Shown piece after piece: positions 22,021-31,145 of a stretch of DNA of 42,596 bases. The DNA is from Ophiothrix spiculata. Its lineage: Eukaryota; Echinodermata; Ophiuroidea; Amphilepidida; Ophiotrichidae. The notes beneath the pieces were generated by a model. It was not told the origin of the DNA. It saw only the letters and a list, made by a program, of their open reading frames with translations, and ran no database searches. Both the position numbers and the translations under genes were made by a program. The stretch lies in the NCBI GenBank assembly GCA_000969725.1, contig JXSR01S033481.1; one strand, given 5' to 3'. How positions within the stretch are numbered: the stretch's first letter is position 1; each line of letters begins with the position of its first letter.

Positions 22021-22206
22021 ATGACTGAATTGTTCAAGTGTATTTGAAAGTATAGTATGAAATTAATGACAGTTTAAAGGTTATCTGAAGATGGAGCAGT
22101 ACTCTATAGTTTGAGGCAAGATGGAAACCCCAAAGGAGCATTATTGGTAATGGTTACATGTTGCAAGTTATTTATTTTTATTTTGGCAATTATAAATTGA
22201 TTCATA

Positions 22207-22490
22207 GGCCAAAAACATACTCGGCCTCCAAACAAAATTTTCGCTACCAAACATTTGGTCGTGACGTCAAAATGACGAGTGACTCCAAACAAAATAACGT
22301 CAAAACCGAGTTGAGACCAAATAAAATTTCGCGCTAGATTGCACATGCTATTGAATTGCCATATACATTGGACCAAAATAATGTTTGCTACCCGTTCATA
22401 CTTTAAGTTCGATTGCAAATATTTGGTGACGTCACAACCAAATGTTTGGTAGGAAAAATTTTGTTTGGAGGCCGAGTATGATTTCGCCCA
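22207..22490. mobile_element. 284-bp TA MITE with ~60-bp inverted repeats and CRE-like sites
   Basis: TA (22,205-22,206) and TA (22,491-22,492) flank arms that pair over about 60 bp (CATACTCGGCCTCCAAACAA at 22,217 against TTGTTTGGAGGCCGAGTATG ending 22,480). Each arm contains TGACGTCA (about 22,262 and 22,431), the consensus cAMP-response element. The interior repeats CCAAACA and CCAAATA motifs. A 158-codon minus-strand frame across it is a by-product. Confidence 0.85.
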
Positions 22491-22529
22491 TAGTGTTTTA
22501 CTGGTTTGAAAAAATTCTATGAAAATAAA

Positions 22530-22880
22530 AACATACTCTAAAATTTTATTCATTGTGAATAACAATAGTTGACTGACCATTATGTCAGCTCCTTATTATG
22601 GATTTAACTGTGAAAAGGGAATTTAATTTTCCATTCAAACATGACAGACCAAATTATAACAGAATATTTGATAAATTAAAGCTGACAATCTGAATTACTG
22701 AATATCAATTACAACATTGGAATACTTCACTATACCAATATTGAATAAAAGCCTCTAATGAACTTTTAGACATTATCAATGGCCTTCGGAGATATATTTA
22801 AACTAATAAGGAATGACAAGTCATTAATTATTTACTCCATTTAAGAAGGCACCAACTGCATAGTAAGTTGAAGATACAAG
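22530..22880. repeat. Segmental duplication block, copy C
   Basis: Matches 6760-7090 and 18,700-19,085 (GAATAACAA..GTTGACTGACC, ATAACAGAATATTTGATAAA, TTACTCCATTTAAGAAGGCA, CACCAACTGCATA). It begins just after the MITE at 22,207-22,490. Confidence 0.75.
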
Positions 22881-22917
22881 GTGCGTTCAATAAGTTCATG
22901 GCCTGAGGTAGAAGGAG
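22880..22917 (+). mobile_element. Mariner-like end fragment
   Basis: AAGGTGCGTTCAATAAGTTC followed by ATGGCCTGAGGTAGAAGG resembles mariner inverted-repeat ends of the TTCAATAAGTTC..GGCC type, and echoes the phrase at 333-345. Only this end is present, cut by the adjoining AGCGC repeat. Confidence 0.5.
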
Positions 22918-23156
22918 AATAATAATAATAATAATAATAATAATCAGATTTTTTTAGCGCTTTTTAACTATGTATGCAAAGCGCTGTCGCCAATTATTAT
23001 TATGCTACCGTCAGGAAACCGTCACAATCATTTCACATTAACTAGTTGTCACTGGCCAGGCGCGCATCCTATCCGCACTTAGATTGTAATGTTCCCAATA
23101 ACAGCTACCCAATAACTCTCGGGTCGACGAAGCAATGAGGATTCAATGCCTTGGTT
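22917..23156 (-). repeat. AGCGCTTT dispersed repeat with (AAT)n tail
   Basis: (AAT)n at 22,917-22,943 is followed by TTTAGCGCTTTTTAACT, CAAAGCGCTG and GGGTCGACGAAGCAATGAGG, the same order as at 21,134-21,345. The tail differs from that of the sister copy (AAAT), as is usual for elements whose 3' simple repeat evolves at each site. It is truncated just after ATGCCTTG, where the sister copy continues into CCCAAGGACA. Confidence 0.75.
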
Positions 23157-23369
23157 GCTAGATTGATGCCTTGATTTGCCTAATAACCATGATAATATAA
23201 ATTTAAAATTAACACTGTCATACATATTTTTACCACTAAGACGCAGCATCACTAGACTTCTGTTCTCAAAAAGAAGTGCTATCCTGATATACACATTAAG
23301 ATATTCACATTTAATAAGACAGAAGTCCTCAAAGCAATATACACCCGTTATAACGATGCTATTCATTGG

Positions 23370-23690
23370 ATTGTCTGAACCTTCATTTGTTTTATAAACC
23401 ATGTAAATATGTGGCTAGGAATGAAGTTTCTGTATCACATTTATTGATAACGAAACCTAAGTAGAACAAAACCCCTATAAATGCACATTAGAAACAAAGT
23501 TTTATTAAAAGTTCTGTCACAACGCATGAAACATTGTCCGCAGATGCATTCAATTCATTACAATTTAGTTGTGTTCTACAAAAATGAACCGAAAAACACA
23601 CAGAAGCAGGAGAAGGGGTAGAATGTCTGCAACTGTCAAACTGTATTTATTCTTGGCTGATAAAATCAGATTGCAAATTCAACATATGGA
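23370..23690. repeat. Triplicated block, copy 2
   Basis: Diverged copy of 21,640-22,020 (CCTTCATTTGTTTTATAAAC, GTATCACATTTATTGATAA). It carries in-frame stops relative to the open frame of copy 1. Confidence 0.8.
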
Positions 23691-24114
23691 TTAGTTGTTA
23701 AATAAATGTGCATCCATATAAATCATCATTTTATAAAATCATGTAAAAAGCTAAGAAGAACAGCCTATATTTATACAAGTCAGTGTGACTCTCTCTCTTT
23801 TGAAGCAATTGGGTAAGCTCCCCTTTTGTTATATTTGTTTCTCCCAATTTGTTACCTTCCAAGCCTTGAGAAGATGTAATGCGACATCAAATAAATGCTC
23901 TAAATATGAAGGTTACAACTACACAGCAAACTTAGGTATCTAAATTTCTTACATTATTTCATTTTGGTACTTCATTTAAGTACCTCCACATTCATATTTT
24001 GGGTAAGTGTGGTTGTCAGTGTAGTTTACTTGATACCAAATATTTAAATATATACCCAGGATAATTTTAACACTCAAGTTCAATACTTTAGATTGATAAA
24101 AATTGCTGTTTTGA
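23691..24114. other. No recognised feature
   Basis: AT-rich spacer between two duplicated blocks. It is probably part of the same duplicated segment, but conservation is too weak for me to align. Confidence 0.4.
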
Positions 24115-24335
24115 ACACAGACCTATATTGACTTTATGTCAGTCTTTGTCAGCCAGATAACTGGAGAGGAAATCCCTACTTAAACTTACCCTTCAAGGTA
24201 ACCTGATCTATATTAAGCTTTTAATAAAAGTTTCATCCCAGACCATGCAATAACAGAAACCTGAATGGTGAATACAAATTTGTTTTAATGTTCTCATGTT
24301 TTGCAAAGTATCATGAGTGATGTGCAGATTTTCTG
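24115..24335. repeat. Duplicated block, partner at 28,460-28,690
   Basis: GTCAGTCTTTGTCAGCCAGA, TAACTGGAGAGGAAATCCCT and CTTTTAATAAAAGTTTCAT occur in both with few changes; the offset is about 4.34 kb. This is the least diverged pair in the 23-29 kb mosaic. No frame is conserved between the copies. Confidence 0.85.
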
Positions 24336-24489
24336 TAAAACATGGCCAAGGAAATGTAAATGTGTAACATGTTACAATGACAGGTACTTCATGGTACCAT
24401 CTTATATGTCTATCTCTGATATAAAATAATTATTAGAGATAAGCTCTTACTTATATTTTAACCATATGCTAAGACTTAACTAAATGTAG

Positions 24490-24885
24490 GGTGGTAAATT
24501 TGTAAAAGAGAGTGCAGTGCGGAAGGTCCCGAGTTCGAACCCCGCTGGTGCCAAAGAGTTGAGTGTGTTTGAAATTCCCTTGGACAAGGAACTAACTGCT
24601 AATTTTCTTGTGGAAACCCGTACAAAACTTGGGGAGCTGATCCGGGCAGCGATGGTGCGTATGTGGGCCGATCAAGGTTTGGTGCCACTTGAGGTTGCCG
24701 CAGAACCTGAAATGATGCTTGTGGGGAATGGAGCTTACTTGGGCCACAGTGGTCAGCGAACACCTGTAGAGTGTCCAGAGGTCGAGTGGAATCACAAATC
24801 TGGGAGGCATAGCGCACTTTAAAACCCCAGTATTTATTTATTTTATTTATTTATTTTATTTATTTATTTCACTTACCTGTGCATT
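24490..24885 (+). mobile_element. tRNA-derived SINE with (TTTA)n tail
   Basis: The 3' half of a tRNA-like head is clear: GGAAGGTCCCGAGTTCGAAC then CCCGCTGGTGCCA, with a B box at 24,531-24,541. The A-box half upstream is decayed. The body contains CCCTTGGACAAGGAACT and ACTGCTAATTTTC, and the element ends in a (TTTA)n run at about 24,830-24,878. It is more GC-rich than its surroundings, giving chance frames of about 100 codons on the plus strand and 72 on the minus. Reads rightward. Probably no longer active because the promoter head is worn. Confidence 0.85.
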
Positions 24886-24960
24886 TAATATGATGAGATG
24901 TGATGACAGGTGGAACCAGATATGCAAGAAAACAACAAATAACATTACATTAACATCTAA
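24868..24960. repeat. Dispersed repeat block, shared with 6010-6110
   Basis: TTCACTTACCTGTGCA, TTAATATGATGA and GACAGGTGGAACCAGA match 6018-6075 in order. The block begins exactly where the SINE tail ends. Confidence 0.6.
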
Positions 24961-25094
24961 TATCTCTTACTTATCTTAACAATTTACAATCAAGGCAACT
25001 TAAGAAGAATTTGTTTACAAAAAGTGTGAATTTGGCACTGCTTTTATGTAAAACACCATCAAACGTTCAATTTCACAATATTACCTGATTTTTA

Positions 25095-25290
25095 CATCTT
25101 TGACTGCTGGTGTTGTTACCTTAGCTATGTATTTCATATAACAAATATATCTTAAAAGACTTATGACAGATATAACCATGCAATCATCAATCATTTTATA
25201 GATTACATTTCTTGTTTAAAAGGTAATTTATATTAAACGCAATGACCTATCCATTACAGAAAATATAAATTTAATTTTTCAATATTACAT
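25095..25290. repeat. Duplicated block, partner at 20,790-20,960
   Basis: See 20,790-20,960. Just beyond, 25,300-25,338 is a homopurine tract (A13 then G8 then AGAAGAAAAAA). Confidence 0.6.
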
Positions 25291-25365
25291 AAAGAGGAAA
25301 TCAAAAAAAAAAAAAAGGGGGGGGAGAAGAAAAAACCTCACATACATTAAACTTGCTATATTATT

Positions 25366-25785
25366 TCATGAACCAGCCCTAAATGTGGCCTCTAGTCATT
25401 TTTACTTATCAATTATTTGCAAAAACACCATGTTATAAAGATTAAAATGACACTGCAAACTTCACTTGACTTCTAGAGGGTAGTACGGTAAGGTGAATCT
25501 TGTAATTGTGCAAAGGATGAAACTGAAATAAACATGTTAAAAGATCAGTAAGCCATACATCTAATGTTGATATTCTTAAGAACAAATATTTATCTGCATT
25601 ATACTGATTATTTTCTTGAAATGACACTTTATAGGATTTTGAATCTGCCAAAAAAATCAACTTTGAAATGACACTTTACAGGATTGTTAATCTGCAAAAA
25701 TATCAGCTTAGATAAATTTTTACCTTTGCTTGTATATTCACTTTATCACAAAATAGAGTTTGTGGCATTTAGAGCTGGTTTGAGA
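25366..25785. mobile_element. Diverged copy of the TGTGACCGTCC MITE family
   Basis: Shares with 37,202-37,625 the order AACCAGC, TTATTTGCAAA, GATTAAAATGACAC, ACTTCAC, AGATCAGTAAGCC, AATCTGCAAAAATATCA and GTGGCATTTAGAGCTGG (there GGCATTTACTGCTC). The outermost bases are worn. No coding capacity; a 72-codon minus-strand frame is spurious. Confidence 0.7.
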
Positions 25786-26245
25786 TACTACTATTGAGAT
25801 GAATGGACACATTTTTTATTGCTCTTGAATTATATACAAACAATCAAGTGGTTCTTCAGTTGAGTGTATTTAAATATGGATAAAATAGCAAGGTAATTTT
25901 TATCCAAGAGTTAAAGAAGACGGGAATAAACTTTTAGAGCGCGCTCACTATATACGCCTACATTCGGTAATAAACAGGATAATAGGCGTCCATAGTTATC
26001 AAGTCATCAATATTCATTATTTATCAATTATATCGATTAAGTCCACCTAATAGCACGCTCGTTCACGAAACAGTGGGTATTGTGAATCAAGCAAGCTGCA
26101 AGACAAGACATTCAAAATTAAATTTAATATGTAATTAAACAGTTTAATAATTTATTCACCTTAATTTGTTTTCCAATTATGATAGTATATTATTATCATT
26201 CTATAAAAATTAAGCTGGCAGACTTTTTTTACAACTAAGCTAAAT

Positions 26246-27340
26246 TGTGACCGTCCATCCAAAACCAGCCGTAAAACTGAGCTCGTATGAGCTCAGTTAC
26301 GTAATAGCCTGTTATTCAATTATTCTAAGCACACATTTTTTACGAGCTTGTTAAAAAATAAGCAAATACAAGCTTGCACTTGCTCATACATTTATAGATT
26401 TAGGAGTTCGTAAATTTTTGGAACTCGAAAATGCTCAGAAATTATGTGCTCAGAAAATATGTACAATTAAAAGCTAATAAAATCACGAACTGTGAAATTT
26501 AGCAAGTGTATGAAAAACAATAAGCTTGTAATGAGCTCGTAACAAGCTCATAATTACAAACGTGTTACAAGCACATTAGCGAGCTCGTTAACAAGCTCTA
26601 ATGAGCACATTAAATGTGCTCGTATTTGAAACAATACGCGCTTGTATTTGAAACAAAACACACTCGTATTTGAAACAATTTCCAAGCTTATAAGCTTGGA
26701 AATTTTATCTTAGAGTTGCTGGGAAATATTGTACTTTGAAAATTCCGTCATACATTTATGAGCTTGTAATTCTTGAACTTTAAAAAAAAATTAATAATTG
26801 AGGAGCTTGTATTTCTTGAAGTTTTAAAATTTGACACCAAAGAAAATATACTAACTAGTAATCAGTTAACAAACTATTAATTTTACCATCAAGTTCACAG
26901 GATACCTGTTGTAGTCATTGCATTGGGGCTGATACAGGTTTCCCTTGACACTCTCCTTGGCTTGAACAAATAAAGCGCTTGTTGTTTGAAATATGAGCGC
27001 GTTTTGTTTCAAATACGAGCGCATTTTGTTTCAAATACATGCAAGCACGTATTGTTTAAAACACGAATGCATTTTGTTTCAAATACGAGCGCGTTTTGTT
27101 TCAAATACGAGCGCGTTTTGTTTCAAATACGAGCGCGTTTTGTTTCAAATACGAGCGCGTTTTGTTTCAAATACGCGCTCGTAACAAGCTTGTTGACGTG
27201 CTTGTAATAATGAGCTCGTTACAAGCTTGTTATAAGCTTGATGTTTTTCACAAGGGATTTAAATCTATCAAAAAATCAATTTCATCAAATTACGAACTTG
27301 ACATATATTTTCACCTGTAGCATCAAACGAAGTTTGGGTA
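26246..27340. mobile_element. TGTGACCGTCC-family element whose centre is replaced by a large imperfect palindrome
   Basis: The left end TGTGACCGTCCATCCAAAAC (26,246) matches the left end of the element at 37,202. The right part (27,250-27,325: ATCAAAAAATCAATTTC, AAATTACGAACTTGACATAT, TTTTCACCT) matches 37,520-37,570. Between them, instead of the usual 300 bp, lies about 970 bp rich in AGCTCGT/ACAAGCT and in CAAATACGAGC units in both orientations. Arms at 26,520-26,690 and 26,974-27,240 are inverted copies. A perfect 28-bp palindrome lies at 26,677-26,704 (core TCCAAGCTTATAAGCTTGGA). The terminal right end of the family is not recognisable. Confidence 0.65.
26974..27174 (+). repeat. 22-bp tandem repeat, about nine units
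   Basis: The unit is GAGCGCGTTTTGTTTCAAAT plus AC. Four identical units run 27,087-27,174. Earlier units (26,974-27,086) vary at one or two bases, and one has a 4-bp insertion. Three units in opposite orientation stand at 26,622-26,687. Because 22 is not a multiple of three, all three plus-strand frames read the same peptide period, which explains the overlapping frames seen here. It is a minisatellite, not a gene. Confidence 0.9.
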
Positions 27341-27544
27341 TACAACATCTAATGGCTATACCCAACTCCTTTTATTCTAGCAATGTGATATTGAAGGCCT
27401 TGACTGTTCAACTATGTTATCATATCACATTACAACAAACCAAACATCAAAAGTATCAAGTCACTAATTATTCTTCAGTACCAGTAACAAATAAAACAAG
27501 AATGTAACACTGAAAGTCCATCATTACTCTTCTCTTTGTTATCA

Positions 27545-27890
27545 CAAAGCTTGGCAACAAATTGTCTCAACCTTCGTTTATTTTGTAAACCATGTTCACA
27601 TATGGCAAGCAATGAGGTTTCTGTATCACATTTAATGATAACGGACCCCAAGAAGAACAAAATCCCTCCGGATAAACATTAGAAACAAAGATTTATTAAA
27701 AGTTCTGACAAAACACATAAAGAATTGGGTGCAAACTGATGCATTCAACCCGTTCATTTCATTAGGATTTAGTTTTTTACTACAAGGAAAGCACAGGAAT
27801 ATACAAGAAAGAAATAGGATAGTATTGCATACCTGTCACTTTAAATTTATTGTGGCCAGGTAGAGTAAATTGCAAATCTAAGCATGTTTA
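27545..27890. repeat. Triplicated block, copy 3
   Basis: Copy of 21,640-22,020 and 23,370-23,690 (CAAAATCCCTCCGGATAAAC, AGAAACAAAGATTTATTAAA, AAATTTATTGTGGCCAG). It is closer to copy 1 than to copy 2 in the CTCCGGATAAACAT stretch. In-frame stops relative to copy 1. Confidence 0.8.
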
Positions 27891-28459
27891 CAATTGTCTT
27901 TTTTGAGCTGAATTGATGAAATGTCTGTGGAAGAAGGTACAGACGTACGGAAAGTGTTTGATAAATCTTATTAATGCTAAAAAAACAGTGACTATTTGGA
28001 AAAAGAAAAAAAGATAAAGTACTTATTTAATAGGCAAACAAACTTGTAACTTAATTCAGCCATCCACAGGGGCAGGAAAATGCACCTGCTTGTCTCAAAT
28101 GAAATCATAGACCTTTCCATAAATAGTGTGTGATCTTGGTTCGGTTACATCAGATCTCTTCAACTGATCAGGCAAACAACTATTCACTGAGTGACCCTTT
28201 GTAATATAAATTTGGAAGTTGAGATGTCGTATGTAATAAATATAGTCTCAAGTCTCTGTGACACAATGAAAAGGAATTGATGCCATTCAGGTGATTGTAG
28301 GGAGTATTTAAATGCAAGATAAAAAAATCTGTAAGTGTTAAATTGTGACCATTCACTGCATGAAAAAGAAAATATTTTTTCTTCTGTGTAAAATAAACTC
28401 ACTACTAATATTTAAGTTCAACAACTTAGTTGTATAAAAAAAGCTGTGGTACTTTTGAC
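27891..28459. other. No recognised feature
   Basis: Spacer between two blocks that are also neighbours at 23.4-24.3 kb. The spacing there is 425 bp, here 570 bp, so some insertion is likely, but no element ends were seen. Confidence 0.4.
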
Positions 28460-28690
28460 CACAGACCTACATTGATTTTATGTCAGTCTTTGTCAGCCAG
28501 ATAACTGGAGAGGAAATCCCTACTTAAATTTACCCCTTCAGGTAAACCTGATCTATATAAAGCTTTTAATAAAAGTTTCATGCCAGACCATGCAATAACA
28601 CAAACTGACTGGTGAATACAAATATGTTTAAATGTTCTCGTGTTTCACAAGGTGTCATATGTAATGAATAGATTTGCCGCTAAACATGGC
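28460..28690. repeat. Duplicated block, partner at 24,115-24,335
   Basis: Partner of 24,115-24,335; the core CAGTCTTTGTCAGCCAGATA is unchanged. Conservation fades after CATGGCTAGGGAAAT. Confidence 0.85.
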
Positions 28691-28754
28691 TAGGGAAATA
28701 TGTGAGGTGCTTTAGTGAAAGGTACCTCGGGGTGTCAAAATTACAATAACAACA

Positions 28755-28832
28755 AAAAGATTTTGGTACCACTGAATAGGTGTATTAACTATTGTAATAA
28801 CTTTTGGTACCATTGAATAGGTATTAATAACT
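28755..28832. repeat. Short tandem duplication, about 42-bp unit
   Basis: TTTTGGTACCACTGAATAGG (28,761) recurs as TTTTGGTACCATTGAATAGG (28,802), each followed by TGTATTAA/TATTAATAAC. Two copies only. Confidence 0.75.
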
Positions 28833-29115
28833 TCAAAAAAAAAATCTAAATTAGAGGATTAAACTTGAGTCAAAAACAGTTGAATGCAGACGTGCCAATT
28901 GTTTTATCACAGAATCTACACTTTCAAATACTTTTCACCAAAGGTTCATTCATTTGATCAATACAATTTTAATTTTTAATCTTAATAACACTTTCCAGCA
29001 ATGCAGAAGCAGTGCCTGCTGGCAAAGAAACATACTAAAATGAAACTATGATTTTCACCGTTTTTGATCAAAATCAGTAACAATAAAATTATGGTTATTA
29101 ATGACAAATTAAAAG

Positions 29116-29245
29116 TGTGCACCATATTTTAATTCGGTTATTGGCCTTGGTGCTTTTCCTAGAGAGCTATGCTCCCTCAGAAAAGTACCTCGGCCCAAAA
29201 CAAACACCTCCGATTTTACAATGACCTCAGCGGTGATGGTGCACA
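29116..29245. mobile_element. Foldback element of about 130 bp
   Basis: TGTGCACCAT (29,116) pairs with ATGGTGCACA (29,236-29,245). Inside, GGCCTTGGTGCTTTTC pairs imperfectly with GAAAAGTACCTCGGCC (about 29,153-29,196). The ends are short and target duplication is unclear. Confidence 0.5.
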
Positions 29246-30396
29246 GTTATTATTGTCCAAAGCATAATTATACTATTCAAATTATTGCAAAGTTACATTT
29301 CCTCAATACTTTAAATTTCATTTTTGTATTTTGTGATGATTACTTTAATTCTTCTGCTTTTTATAAACTTACAGTAAGTGGTTGGTAACATAGCATGGCT
29401 ACGTGTAAATAAAGAAATTGGTCCTGCTATTTTATACATGCAGCCACATCACCTATACAACGGAAGCAAAACGTTATTTGACCTAAAAAAAACCCAATGA
29501 AATATTATAAGAACATTCATTTGCGAGACTAAATATAATTATTGTAACAAAATTATCACTGTTTGCAACTCATCTGATTACTTGCATTTAGACCATAGAT
29601 ATAGATGAAGATATAGATGGGAGGTCCTAGACTTTGTATCGACATCAGTCATGGAGTTCAATCGCCAAGATTCAGTTGCGTGTAAAAACAAACGGGGCAA
29701 ATATGAGGACAACTTTTTCGAAAACTATGTTTGTGAGTTATAAATATTTGCAATTTATAACAAGAAACAATGCATCATCGGCAGAAAACAGAATACTCCA
29801 ATTTGATCCCTATGCCGGAATAAAATGGCAGCAATCTGGTATCTCTTTTCTAAATCTATGATATAGACACAGCAGACAATCATAGATATATCCATCATTA
29901 AACTAATACAGGAAATGCAATTTCTATCATCATACGCCTGATGCAATAGCGAGACCAGCATGAATGGATTAGACACCTGCCATAGAAAAGATTGTTTGGA
30001 AATGTTAAATGTTTTAAAACCTTCCATATCTAAATGTAATTGATAAACCATTCGTTACTGGTTGTGAAACATTTTGAAATCATTTTTGTAGAGTAATTAT
30101 GTTACTTGGTTTGAGATTTGATAAATAACTGTTAATTACAATCCCATTTGATAACTGCTGTAGAAATAAGATAATCAAATGCTAATGTACTGGAAAACCA
30201 ACACATAATACAACATCAGTGACCAAGAAACAGTGCTATGTTTGGAAAGGTTTCAATGTGAACAAATTTTCAGCTTTGAGCACACAGTTAAATCCAGGAA
30301 TAAGTAATTTTTGTTGATAAACTCCTCAACATAAACCAATAGAAGCCAATAAGAAGAGTTGAATTAAGACTTGATTAAACTAATTAAGTGCCAGCA
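29246..30396. other. No recognised feature
   Basis: Includes a 75-codon plus-strand frame (29,634-29,861) and a 98-codon minus-strand frame (30,051-29,755) that overlap. Neither has a recognisable domain or splice context, and both are left unannotated. ATAGATATAGATGAAGATATAG at 29,595 is a small simple repeat. Confidence 0.45.
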
Positions 30397-30546
30397 ATGT
30401 ATATTGGCAAAAGTATGCACTTGTCGGCTCATACATGTTGCTCATTGTAGCATATCTGATGTATATAACTAGCATGAATCAGATGTGGCTACAATAAGCT
30501 ACATGTTGAAGATGACAACTGTATCCTTTTGCCAGCATACATGTCC
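30397..30546. mobile_element. Decayed copy of the 159-bp palindromic MITE
   Basis: ACATGTTGCTCATTGTAGCA and TATCTGATGTATA at 30,433-30,466 are identical to 19,339-19,372 of the palindrome at 19,296-19,454. Outer GGCAAAAG and CCTTTTGCC are kept, while the GC-rich tips have been lost. Arms now pair imperfectly. Confidence 0.75.
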
Positions 30547-30639
30547 ATTTGTCAATAACCCTGCCTGGTTCTTTGCAAATCCCATACTTTAATGGAAATC
30601 AATAAACACATATGATATGAACAAGAAAACAGTGTTTAC

Positions 30640-31145
30640 AAATCCGATTATCAGGACAAAGACAATTAATGGTAACCTTCCAGAAAAGAACTTTTTTGTG
30701 CAACACAAGCAATGGTATTAATTGTAACTGTATTTTCAAAAATACAGCAACTTACATTGGTATTCTTTTTTGTTGAATTGGTGAAGCAACTTGTTTTTCT
30801 TGTATTAATTAAATCCAAAACATCAGTGACCTACATCTGTAATCTTTGCCTGAAAGAAAATCTATCATAAAACAATCTTGCCCATTTAGCCTGCAACAAT
30901 ATTTTGCTGTGTAAGCAGCTAAATTAATTACTTTAGAAACAAAGCTCTGATATTGAAGATGTAGTATTTAGATTGCAACAGTTAATATAGGACACATGAA
31001 TGACCCTCTGAGAAGACAGGTGCTATATTCACCAGTTAGCCATTACAGGTAAAGTAGTTTTACATCAGAATTTCTACCTGCTTCTAAGTAGCAATTGGAA
31101 AGGTTGGTATTAACACTATTGAATGAAATATGTTCAGCAGCGTAA
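30640..31145. repeat. Segmental duplication of 35,185-35,640, copy 1
   Basis: TAAATCCAAAACATCAGTGA, CCTACATCTGTAATCTTTGC, CTGAAAGAAAATCTATCATA and AATATTTTGCTGTGTAAGCA occur in both with almost no change over about 150 bp, and weaker similarity extends on both sides. Between this copy and the next shared block (GGTCTGACC at about 32,550; 35,683 in copy 2) lie 1.4 kb here but almost nothing in copy 2. Confidence 0.85.

Noticed and set aside
21366..22028. 220-codon open frame on the plus strand
   Set aside because: It starts at a non-ATG codon, has no recognisable domain, and two paralogous copies (23,370 and 27,545) carry a stop at the same codon and further breaks, so it looks like a chance frame in a repeat.
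22104..22580. 158-codon minus-strand frame
   Set aside because: It runs across the whole inverted-repeat MITE at 22,207-22,490 and into a duplicated block; mirrored arms generate long frames without coding meaning.
24517..24822. 101-codon plus-strand frame and two 72-codon minus-strand frames
   Set aside because: All lie within the SINE body and overlap each other; the higher GC of the SINE lowers stop-codon frequency.
26974..27174. CRISPR-like array of 22-bp repeats
   Set aside because: The units are directly adjacent with no unique spacers and the surroundings are eukaryotic transposon sequence; it is a minisatellite.
29634..30051. 75-codon plus-strand and 98-codon minus-strand frames
   Set aside because: They overlap in opposite directions, show no recognisable motif and have no visible exon borders.
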